Shown in pieces: positions 20,148-29,472 of a stretch of DNA of 64,000 nucleotides. The stretch comes from JAEXOD01 sp964652025. GTDB lineage: Bacteria; Bacteroidota; Ignavibacteria; Ignavibacteriales; Melioribacteraceae. Below the pieces are notes generated by a model. It worked only from the letters and a program-made list of their open reading frames with translations. It was not told the DNA's origin and did no database searches. The position numbers and the translations under genes are program-made. How positions within the stretch are numbered: position 1 is the stretch's first letter; each line of letters starts with the position of its first letter. Where the stretch lies: positions 124,001 through 188,000 of the forward strand of contig CAZYZX010000006.1 of assembly GCA_964652025.1 (NCBI GenBank). The letters run 5' to 3'.

Positions 20148-22226
20148 ATGGAAAAAGCTACAAAAGTAAAAAAAGAAAGTAAAGAAAATAGACCAACAGG
20201 GAAAATAGACAGTTTTGGAGGCTTAACCAAAAACGAGCTAATGAATGCCTTAACATTAATGTATTTAGCAAGGCAAATAGATCACAAAATAATGAATTTG
20301 ATAAAACAGGGAAAAGCCTTTTTTCATATAGCAGGAGCAGGTCACGAAGCAACACAAATAGCATTTGGCTTAAATTTAACTGCAAAAAAAGATTGGGGAT
20401 TTCCGTATTATAGGGATATGGCGTTTATGCTTGCATTAGGAACAAAACCTGAAGAAGTATTTTTGCAAGCATTAGCAAAGGAAACCGACTTAATGACTGG
20501 AGGAAGGCAGATGCCTTGCCACTGGGGAAGTAAAGAGTTAAATGTTCCAACACAATCTAGCCCAACAGGAACACAATTTTTACAAGCAGTAGGGGCAGCA
20601 TTAGCAGCAAGAAAAAAAGGAAGTGATGCGGTTGTATACGTTAGTAGTGGTGAAGGTACAACAAGCCAAGGTGAGTTTCACGAAGCAGTTAATTGGGCTG
20701 CTAGAGAAAAATTACCCGTCATTTTTGTTATTCAAAATAATAAATGGGCTATATCTGTTCCTGTTCAAAACCAAACTGCCGGCAAAAATGCTTCCGTTTT
20801 AGAAATGATGAAAGGATATGATAACTTGTTAAGACTATCTGTTGATGGAACAGATTTTTTAGCTGTTAATGCTGTTGCTAATAGTGCGATTAAATATGCA
20901 AGACAAGGGAAAGGTCCAGTTTTGGTAGAAGCAAACGTTGTTAGGTTATTTTCCCATAGTTCTTCCGATGATCAAAAGAAATATAGAGATGAAAAATCTT
21001 TACAAGAAGATTTACAAAGAGATCCAATAAATCAATTTGCTAATTTATTAATTAAAAAAGGAATTCTTACAGAGCTTGCATTTGAAGAATTAAAAAATGA
21101 GGTAAATAGAAGAGTAAACGAAGCTGCGGACTGGGCATTAAAAGAACCTGAACCAAAGCCTGAGACAGCAGAATTATTTGTTTTTGATGAAAGTGGGAAA
21201 AAGGACAGATTGATTTATGAAAAAAATGAAAATGAAGGGAAACCAATAGTTCTTGTAGATGCTATTAACCATGCATTACACGAAGAAATGGAGTTTAACG
21301 ATAAAATTTATGTTTTTGGTGAAGATGTTGCAGATGGGAAAGGGGGAGTTTTTACAAGTACAAAGGGACTTTCTACAAAGTTTGGAAATGATAGAGTATT
21401 TAATTCACCTTTAGCAGAAGCAAGTATTGTTGGTGTGGCAACCGGAATGGCTTTAGCTGGACTAAAACCGTGCGTCGAAATTCAATTTGGGGATTATATT
21501 TATCCGGCATTTATGCAAATTAGAGATGAGCTAACAATGTATAGATATCGCTCTAATAATCTTTTTGAAGCGCCCGTTGTTATAAGAGTCGCAGTTGGTG
21601 GTTACATTCATGGTGGTTTGTATCATAGTCAAAATATCGAAGGTTTTTTTGCTCATATGCCCGGATTATATATTGTTTATCCAAGCAATGCAGCAGACGC
21701 AAAAGGGTTGCTTAAAACAGCGCTAAGGTTAAATGATCCGGTATTGTTTTTAGAACACAAAGGACTTTATAGGCAAAGTTATGCAGTTTCTCCTGAACCA
21801 GATAAGGATTACTTAATTCCATTTGGTAAAGCTAATATTGTTAAAAAAGGAGAAGATCTAACAGTTATTACTTATGGTGCAATGGTTCATGAAACAAACT
21901 TTGCAATGAAAAAATTAGAGGAAGAAGGCTATAGTATAGAATTAATTGATATAAGAACTATTATACCTCTTGATACTGAGACGATTATAAATTCTGTTAA
22001 AAAGACAGGTAAAGCAATAGTTATACATGAAGATACACTTACAGCTGGATTTGGTGCAGAAATAGCAGCAAGAATAGCAGATCTTGCTTTTGAATATTTA
22101 GATGGACCAGTTAAAAGAATAGCTGCCAAAGATACACCAATACCATATCATCCAAATTTGGAAAATGTTGTTTTGCCAAATCGAGAAAGAGTTTATAAAG
22201 AATTAAAAAATTTATTAAATTACTAA
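20148..22226 (+). CDS. 2-oxoacid dehydrogenase E1, alpha and beta subunits fused
   Basis: A 692-residue thiamine-diphosphate enzyme of the pyruvate/branched-chain 2-oxoacid dehydrogenase type. Residues about 30-345 are the alpha part (HIAGAGHEATQIA, then the ThDP Mg site SSGEGTTSQGEFHEA and the NNKWAIS segment). Residues about 364-692 are the beta part (DAINHALHEEM, FGEDVADGKGGVF, NSPLAEASIVGVATGMAL, VIHEDTLTAGFGAEI). Such alpha-beta fusions are common in Bacteroidota. It feeds acyl groups to the E2 encoded 21 bases downstream. Substrate (pyruvate or branched-chain oxoacids) is not resolved. Confidence 0.94.
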   Translation: MEKATKVKKESKENRPTGKIDSFGGLTKNELMNALTLMYLARQIDHKIMNLIKQGKAFFHIAGAGHEATQIAFGLNLTAKKDWGFPYYRDMAFMLALGTKPEEVFLQALAKETDLMTGGRQMPCHWGSKELNVPTQSSPTGTQFLQAVGAALAARKKGSDAVVYVSSGEGTTSQGEFHEAVNWAAREKLPVIFVIQNNKWAISVPVQNQTAGKNASVLEMMKGYDNLLRLSVDGTDFLAVNAVANSAIKYARQGKGPVLVEANVVRLFSHSSSDDQKKYRDEKSLQEDLQRDPINQFANLLIKKGILTELAFEELKNEVNRRVNEAADWALKEPEPKPETAELFVFDESGKKDRLIYEKNENEGKPIVLVDAINHALHEEMEFNDKIYVFGEDVADGKGGVFTSTKGLSTKFGNDRVFNSPLAEASIVGVATGMALAGLKPCVEIQFGDYIYPAFMQIRDELTMYRYRSNNLFEAPVVIRVAVGGYIHGGLYHSQNIEGFFAHMPGLYIVYPSNAADAKGLLKTALRLNDPVLFLEHKGLYRQSYAVSPEPDKDYLIPFGKANIVKKGEDLTVITYGAMVHETNFAMKKLEEEGYSIELIDIRTIIPLDTETIINSVKKTGKAIVIHEDTLTAGFGAEIAARIADLAFEYLDGPVKRIAAKDTPIPYHPNLENVVLPNRERVYKELKNLLNY

Positions 22227-22247
22227 TCTATTTTAGGAGTTTGTGCA

Positions 22248-23846
<1,599 letters not shown>

Positions 23847-23867
23847 TAAAATATAAAGGTAAAAAAA

Positions 23868-24767
23868 TTGATTATTAATCAACATCAACAGAAATTTAAG
23901 GAAGAAGTAGAAAAAACTATTGAGTTGGGTAAACGCCCGGATTGGTTAAAAGTAAAACTACCAACAGGGCAAAATTATAAAGATGTTTATCATTTAATGC
24001 GCAGTAGTAAACTAAATACTGTTTGCGAAGAGGCAAAATGCCCTAATATTGGTGAGTGCTGGAACGCTAGAACCGCAACTTTTATGATTTTAGGTGATAC
24101 TTGCACCCGCAGTTGCGGATTTTGTAATATTAAAGTTGGCTTACCAAACGAGTTAGATCTTGATGAACCAAGAAGAGTTGCAGAATCTGTTGTTCAGTTA
24201 AATTTACGTCATGTAGTTATAACATCTGTAAATAGAGATGAACTTAAGGATGGTGGTTCTTCTATTTTTGCAGAAACAATTAGGTTAATAAGAGAAAAAA
24301 TGCCCAATTGCACTATTGAAATATTAATCCCAGATTTTAAGGGTGATGAACAGGCATTTAATATTATTATGCAAAATCCGCCAGATATCCTTAACCATAA
24401 TTTAGAAACTGTTAAATCTTTATATCATGCAGTTAGGCCACAAGCTAAATACGAGCGCAGTTTAGAATTAATTAGATGGTTTAAGGAAAGAGGCTTGCGT
24501 ACAAAAAGCGGAATTATGGTTGGAATTGGAGAAACTTATGACCAAGTTATAGAGCTTATGCACGATTTACGCGAATATGGATGTGATATTTTAACTATTG
24601 GTCAATATTTGCAACCAACAAAAAATCATTTACCTGTGCAAAGATATGTAACTTTAGACGAGTTTGCTAAATATAAAGAAGAAGGTTTAAAAATGGGATT
24701 TTTAGCTGTGGAATCTTCTCCTTTAGTGCGTAGCTCGTACCATGCGGATAAGCACGCAAGAATTTAA
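23868..24767 (+). CDS. lipA: Lipoyl synthase (radical SAM)
   Basis: A 299-residue radical-SAM enzyme that inserts two sulfurs into protein-bound octanoyl groups. The auxiliary cluster cysteines are C53, C58 and C64 (CEEAKCPNIGEC). The SAM cluster is C79-TRS-C83-GF-C86, and the C-terminal RSSYHAD supplies the serine ligand. The frame starts with TTG, preceded by AAAGGTAAAAAAA; no ATG exists before Met44, so TTG is the likely start. It completes the lipoate set with lipB. Confidence 0.95.
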   Translation: MIINQHQQKFKEEVEKTIELGKRPDWLKVKLPTGQNYKDVYHLMRSSKLNTVCEEAKCPNIGECWNARTATFMILGDTCTRSCGFCNIKVGLPNELDLDEPRRVAESVVQLNLRHVVITSVNRDELKDGGSSIFAETIRLIREKMPNCTIEILIPDFKGDEQAFNIIMQNPPDILNHNLETVKSLYHAVRPQAKYERSLELIRWFKERGLRTKSGIMVGIGETYDQVIELMHDLREYGCDILTIGQYLQPTKNHLPVQRYVTLDEFAKYKEEGLKMGFLAVESSPLVRSSYHADKHARI

Positions 24768-24771
24768 CATT

Positions 24772-24801
24772 AAAAGACGCTTTTTATAGCGTCTTTTTTT
24801 T
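24772..24801 (+). terminator. Rho-independent terminator after lipA
   Basis: AAAAGACGC (24772-24780) pairs with GCGTCTTTT (24789-24797) around an 8-base loop, and the T-run continues past the stem. It lies between lipA and coaE. Confidence 0.9.
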
Positions 24802-24842
24802 ATTATATTTAAGATATATTAATCTTTTTATATTGGTGTAGT

Positions 24843-25439
24843 ATGAAGAAATTTAAAATCGGTGTTACGGGAGGCATTGGCACAGGTAAAAGCATTTTTT
24901 GCAATGTGGCTAAAGCTAAAGGGTACCCTGTAATTATTGCAGATGAAGTTGCAAAAAACCTTTTACGTGAAGATGAAGAAATAAAGCAAAATATTATAAA
25001 AGAGTTTGGTAACGAGGCTTATATTAATAACTTACCTAACAATAAGTTTTTAGCAGATAATGTATTTAGTAATCCAGAAAAGCTTGTTAAAATTAATAGC
25101 ATTATTCATCCAAAAACTTTAGAAATTATTGATAAATTGATGAAAGATTATCTTAAAACAAATAATATGGTTTTTGTTGAAAGTGCAATTATTGTGGAAA
25201 TTGGAATTGAAGAGATGTTTGATTATGTTGTTTTGATAACAGCAAATAAAGAAAAAAGAATTGAAAGGGTAAAAAAAAGAAGTAATTTAAGTGATGAAGA
25301 GATTGAAAAAAGAATTAATAGCCAACTACCAGATGAAACAAAAAAACAATTTGCAGATTTTACAATAGATAATAATGGAACCGAAGAACAATTTACTAAA
25401 AAATGCGAATTTATAATAGACTTAATAGGTAAGTTGTAG
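24843..25439 (+). CDS. coaE: Dephospho-CoA kinase
   Basis: A 198-residue P-loop kinase performing the last step of CoA synthesis. It has the Walker A GVTGGIGTGKS at residues 7-17, the ADEVAK substrate loop and the LLREDEEIKQNI segment. A second-half VFVESAIIVEIGIEEMFD corresponds to the family's P-L-L-fE strand, and ERVKKRSNLSDEEIEKRI is the lid. Length is normal. It stands between two terminated units; the putative defence locus starts 42 bases after its stop. Confidence 0.93.
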   Translation: MKKFKIGVTGGIGTGKSIFCNVAKAKGYPVIIADEVAKNLLREDEEIKQNIIKEFGNEAYINNLPNNKFLADNVFSNPEKLVKINSIIHPKTLEIIDKLMKDYLKTNNMVFVESAIIVEIGIEEMFDYVVLITANKEKRIERVKKRSNLSDEEIEKRINSQLPDETKKQFADFTIDNNGTEEQFTKKCEFIIDLIGKL

Positions 25440-25481
25440 GGGGAATAAAACATATTTAATAAAAATTAAAAAGGGGTAAAA

Positions 25482-28400
25482 ATGGGAAGTGGAATTTTTG
25501 CGCAATTTGATCAAAAAGACTTAAATAATATTGCTGCTAGGGGAATTTTAGAAAAATTAAAGGAAACAAGACAAAAGATTGGGTTTAAAGAAACAGCTAG
25601 GAGATTAATTTGGGAACTAATACAAAATGCAAAGGATAATGCATATGTTTGTAAATTAAATGGAAGTACTAATGTAAAAATAAGAATTAAACTTATAAAT
25701 AATAAATTTATTTTTGAACATGATAATGGATATTTTACAAATGATAATATAAGAGCAATAATTAGAAGAAATTCTTCGGATGACAAAGATAGTGAATTGA
25801 AAAAGGTGAAAGATAATGTAACGGGAAAGTTTGGTACAGGTTTTATGACTACTCACTTACTATCTGAAAAAGTTACTATAAAAGGATTATTTCAACATGA
25901 AAGCTCATTTAAATCTTTTGAATTTGAGCTAGATCGTACTGGGCAGACTAAAGAAGAAATAATAATTGGTATTAACAAAGCCTTTGAACAAGTAGAAGAA
26001 TGTATTAAAAAACATAATGATAATTCCGTAAATTTAGCTAACTACAATACATCATTTATCTATGAATTAAATGAAGAAGGAATTGAAGTTGCTAAATTAG
26101 GATTAGAAGAAATCAAGAATAATATAGGAATAGTTTTATTAAATATACCTTCTATTAGTAATTTAGAAATAATTGAAAATGAAAAAACTTATAAATACTT
26201 TATAAAGATAATTGATAATTATGAAATTAATAAATTTAAGTTATTTAAACTATTTTTAAATGATTCAACTTTAAATAATTACTTATGGGCTGATAAACTT
26301 AAATTTAGTATTACTATTCCAATTGATTTTGATAAGAATTGTTTTCTTATTAAACAAATTGATGAAAATACACCTAGATTGTTTTTGGATTTTCCACTAA
26401 TTGGAACTGAAATATTGAAACTTCCATTCATAATAAATAGCACTTATTTTGAACCAATTGAAACAAGGGATGGAGTGAGTTTAACAAATAGCTATGATAG
26501 GATTACAGCAAAAAACAAAGAGTTAATAATAAATGCTAAAAATTTATATTTAAGTATTGTGGAATATCTGACACATAAGAATAATTGGTATAATTTATAT
26601 AACTTGGCACGAATTGGAGAACCAGATAATAAAAAATGGTTAGATAATTATTGGTATAAAAATAATATTATAAATGATATTATAAAAAAAATTACTGAAC
26701 TACCCATTGTTGAAACTATTAAAGGAAAGCAAGCTATTGAAAAAGACGGTGCATATGTAGATTTTATTAGATACAAAGATGAAAATAAAAGAAAAAACTT
26801 ATACAATATTTGTAAAAATTTCAATTATTATATATTACCTATATATGAACACCTAAAATATTGGGATGAAATATTATGGACTAAAAAATATGACTTAAAT
26901 TTAGAAACCTTAGTTAGTTTCTTGAATAAAATAGAATGTATTGATAACTTAAAGAAGAACATTTCCTCTGATGTGAATGAATATGTTTTATTAGACAATA
27001 TATATAATTTTGTCTATGAACAAGAAGCAAAATTTAATTATACTATATATGTCAATCAACTCGGTGAGTTTTGCGATTTGTCTAAATTATATATTCCTGA
27101 AGATTTAGACGATACTTTAATTGATATTGCCGAAGAATTAGGAATAGATGTTAGAAAAAAATTATTAAATAAAAATATTACTAGAATCAAAGATTTGAAA
27201 AAAATGGATATGGAATATTTGACTAATCAAATAGAAAGAAAAATTTTACATATTTGGAAGACAAATGAAAGAGTAAATCATAAAGAAATAATGATGAATT
27301 TATTTTATTGGATTAGAAATAATGAACAAAAAGCAAAAGAACTTTTTACCAATATTTATCCACAACATTTTTTATTAATAGATGATGAACAATTATTTAA
27401 TAAAGTTACAAAAGCAGATGCTTTAGATACTTATCTTAAAATTAATAAATTAACTTATGATGATTTTGAAAAACTAATTAAAGATAACAAGAAACAAACT
27501 AAACAAAATAAGAAAATAAATGTAAATACCAATATTAATGATGAAAATAAAATTGAAAATACTATAACTGATTCAAAAAATCAAAACAAAGATGCAATTA
27601 AAGAATATGAAGAGAAATTTTCCAAATTTGAAGAAATACCAGATAAAAAATTTTTGGAAAATGAACAACAGTTTAATAAGCAATTTTTTATAAAAAACGA
27701 TGTTATTAGTTTTGAGGATAAATTGTATGAAATAATAGAATCCCTAAATTCTAAATGGAAAGGATATATATATCATTTTACACATGTAGAGAATGCTAAA
27801 AATATTATTGCTAGTAAAAAATTATTAGCAAGAAATTACACTAAATTTGTTGACTCAGCAGGCAAGGGTTATATTCAAACAACTGAAAATATTGTGAAGG
27901 ATTATGTTAGATTTTATTTTAGACCATTAACACCGACGCAATATTATAATGAAGGATTAGGTAGATTAACAAAAAATCAAGATCTTCCTCAATGTCCTGT
28001 GCCAGTTTTTTTTAAGTTTAATTTAAAGGAAGTATTAAAAAAATATATGCGCAAGTGCTACATAAGTAATGGAAATTTAAGGCATTATCCAGCTGTTCAA
28101 TTTGGTAACGATAGTGAAATACTAAAAAAATTTAATTTTGAAAATTTGTATGCTGAATTTGGCAATTGTGAAATAAATGAATTTTTAGTTGCTTCTCAAC
28201 AAGAATTTATTATTCAAAGAGAATTCGATTTTTCAGATATTAAAGATTATAGTATTATTTGTAGAAATGAAAGTGATAAAGAAACGTTAATGGCTTTACT
28301 AAAAGAAGATGATATAGATATTAAAAAAATTATAATAGATGAAGATTTTTATTATAATTATAATAGATTTGTAAACATTGATTTGGATAATAGCAGTTTA

Positions 28401-28598
28401 AATATAGAATTTGCACAAGTATACGAAGATGAACATTTACATATTGTTATTAATAATAATAATCAAAATTTAATAATTCAAACAACAAATTCTTTAAATA
28501 TATCTCATGATGGATTAAATTTTCATTATGAAATATATTATATTAGTCCCTATAAACAAAAATGGTTAGTATTTAAAAATGACATTAAAAATAATTAA
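25482..28598 (+). CDS. GHKL/sacsin-like ATPase fused to a DarT-like DNA ADP-ribosyltransferase
   Basis: A 1038-residue two-part protein. The N-terminus is a GHKL (Hsp90-like) ATPase: N-box E45-L-I-Q-N49-A-K-D52, G1-like HD81-N-G83, and G2 loop G115-K-F-G-T-G120. A large helical middle region (about 270-670) has no motif I know. A Lys/Asn-rich linker (about 670-730) precedes a C-terminal domain resembling DarT (DUF4433): YHFTH starts at Y764, then YVRFYFRPLTPTQYY and QQEFII, whose E908 aligns with the catalytic Glu of DarT's QAEFLV. DarT ADP-ribosylates thymidine in single-stranded DNA. About 130 further residues follow. The RBS is AAGGGG. The last 20 bases overlap a DarG-like gene. Base composition is notably AT-rich compared with coaE. 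Confidence 0.8.
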   Translation: MGSGIFAQFDQKDLNNIAARGILEKLKETRQKIGFKETARRLIWELIQNAKDNAYVCKLNGSTNVKIRIKLINNKFIFEHDNGYFTNDNIRAIIRRNSSDDKDSELKKVKDNVTGKFGTGFMTTHLLSEKVTIKGLFQHESSFKSFEFELDRTGQTKEEIIIGINKAFEQVEECIKKHNDNSVNLANYNTSFIYELNEEGIEVAKLGLEEIKNNIGIVLLNIPSISNLEIIENEKTYKYFIKIIDNYEINKFKLFKLFLNDSTLNNYLWADKLKFSITIPIDFDKNCFLIKQIDENTPRLFLDFPLIGTEILKLPFIINSTYFEPIETRDGVSLTNSYDRITAKNKELIINAKNLYLSIVEYLTHKNNWYNLYNLARIGEPDNKKWLDNYWYKNNIINDIIKKITELPIVETIKGKQAIEKDGAYVDFIRYKDENKRKNLYNICKNFNYYILPIYEHLKYWDEILWTKKYDLNLETLVSFLNKIECIDNLKKNISSDVNEYVLLDNIYNFVYEQEAKFNYTIYVNQLGEFCDLSKLYIPEDLDDTLIDIAEELGIDVRKKLLNKNITRIKDLKKMDMEYLTNQIERKILHIWKTNERVNHKEIMMNLFYWIRNNEQKAKELFTNIYPQHFLLIDDEQLFNKVTKADALDTYLKINKLTYDDFEKLIKDNKKQTKQNKKINVNTNINDENKIENTITDSKNQNKDAIKEYEEKFSKFEEIPDKKFLENEQQFNKQFFIKNDVISFEDKLYEIIESLNSKWKGYIYHFTHVENAKNIIASKKLLARNYTKFVDSAGKGYIQTTENIVKDYVRFYFRPLTPTQYYNEGLGRLTKNQDLPQCPVPVFFKFNLKEVLKKYMRKCYISNGNLRHYPAVQFGNDSEILKKFNFENLYAEFGNCEINEFLVASQQEFIIQREFDFSDIKDYSIICRNESDKETLMALLKEDDIDIKKIIIDEDFYYNYNRFVNIDLDNSSLNIEFAQVYEDEHLHIVINNNNQNLIIQTTNSLNISHDGLNFHYEIYYISPYKQKWLVFKNDIKNN

Positions 28599-29232
28599 AG
28601 GTAATATATTTACTTCAAATGCCCAAACACTTGTTAATCCTGTTAATACTGTAGGTGTAATGGGTGCTGGCTTAGCATTAGAATTTAGATTACGATATCC
28701 AGACATGTTCGAAATTTATAAAGAACTTTGTTATAATAGACAAATTGATATTGGCAAATGTTGGTTATATAAAACTGATAAAAAATGGATATTGAACTTT
28801 CCTACAAAAAAACATTGGAAAGATGATTCTAAATTAGAATTTATTACAAAAGGGCTTGAATGGTTTTTGAAGAATTATAAAGTTAATAATATTCAATCTA
28901 TTGCGTTTCCAGTTTTAGGGGCTAATTTAGGCAATCTTTCAGAAGAGATTGTTCTGGATATTATGCAAAAATATTTATTTCAATGTAACCTTGACATTGA
29001 AATTTATAAATATGATCCGAATGCTGAAGATGATATGATTCCATATATAAAGCAAAATCTTAGGAATAAAACTATAAATGAATTTTTATTTATTACTCAG
29101 ATAAAAACAAAAAATGGTAAAGCTTTATATGAAATGTTGATAAATAATAAAGTTAAAAATTTAGCAGATTTATTAAATCAAAAGGGAATTGGTGAAATTA
29201 CAGTACAAAAATTAATTAATTCTTTTTTTTAA
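28579..29232 (+). CDS. DarG-like macrodomain protein (probable DNA ADP-ribosyl glycohydrolase antitoxin)
   Basis: A 217-residue protein. Residues 1-155 are a macrodomain of the DarG type: GNIFTSNAQTLVNPVNTVGVMG, ALEFRLRYPDMF, WILNFPTKKHW with lysines 77/78, then SIAFPVLGANLGNL. In DarTG pairs this domain removes ADP-ribose from DNA and neutralises the toxin. The usual GVMGKG reads GVMGAG here. The C-terminal ~60 residues include a helix-hairpin-helix-like KGIGEITVQKL, perhaps for DNA binding. It starts 20 bases inside the upstream DarT-fusion gene, so the two are probably translated together. Confidence 0.85.
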   Translation: MTLKIIKGNIFTSNAQTLVNPVNTVGVMGAGLALEFRLRYPDMFEIYKELCYNRQIDIGKCWLYKTDKKWILNFPTKKHWKDDSKLEFITKGLEWFLKNYKVNNIQSIAFPVLGANLGNLSEEIVLDIMQKYLFQCNLDIEIYKYDPNAEDDMIPYIKQNLRNKTINEFLFITQIKTKNGKALYEMLINNKVKNLADLLNQKGIGEITVQKLINSFF

Positions 29233-29269
29233 ATTTTATTTGTAGATTTTGTAAAAAATAATTATATGT

Positions 29270-29436
29270 GCTTTGAGTTTAACGTTTTATGCTAGATGTT
29301 ACATCTGGCTTAGTTATCATGCAATACAAAAATATACCAATATTTGCTGTCCTATTAGTGTTGGGATTAAACGCAGCAACAAAGCGCAGGTCCATTAAAA
29401 TTTAACTGCTGGACAATGCTTGGATAAACTTAAAGC
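29270..29436 (+). ncRNA. Putative retron-type (msr-msd-like) structured RNA
   Basis: The stretch between the macrodomain gene and the broken reverse transcriptase has no ORF but strong structure. GCTTTGAGTTTA (29270-29281) pairs over 12 bp, one G-U, with TAAACTTAAAGC (29425-29436), like the a1/a2 repeat of retrons. Inside are an 8-bp stem with a 3-base loop (29291-29309), an AT hairpin (29330-29345, loop ACCA), a 5-bp hairpin (29350-29366) and further GTCC/GGAC and CAGCA/TGCTG complementarities. The a2-like arm overlaps a terminator stem and lies 36 bases before the RT start. Identification as a retron RNA is inference. Confidence 0.5.
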
Positions 29437-29462
29437 CTCATTTGTATGAGGCGTTTTTTTTT
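29435..29462 (+). terminator. Rho-independent terminator before the reverse transcriptase gene
   Basis: GCCTCAT (29435-29441) pairs with ATGAGGC (29446-29452) around TTGT, followed by a T9 run (29454-29462). It could end the ATPase-DarT/macrodomain transcript or the ncRNA itself. Its first two bases are shared with the a2-like repeat. Confidence 0.88.
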
Positions 29463-29472
29463 CGAGAAAAAA

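Noticed and set aside
29374..29414. A pseudoknot formed by CAGCA/TGCTG and GTCC/GGAC
   Set aside because: The pairings are possible but short and mutually crossing; chance is likely, so it is mentioned only as part of the ncRNA.
29345..29415. Resemblance of the GCAGCAAC-AAAGCGCAGG region to the conserved loop of SRP (4.5S) RNA
   Set aside because: The flanking GGAA tetraloop and the paired arms of the SRP domain are missing, and the segment sits inside the retron-like repeat. The match is too short.
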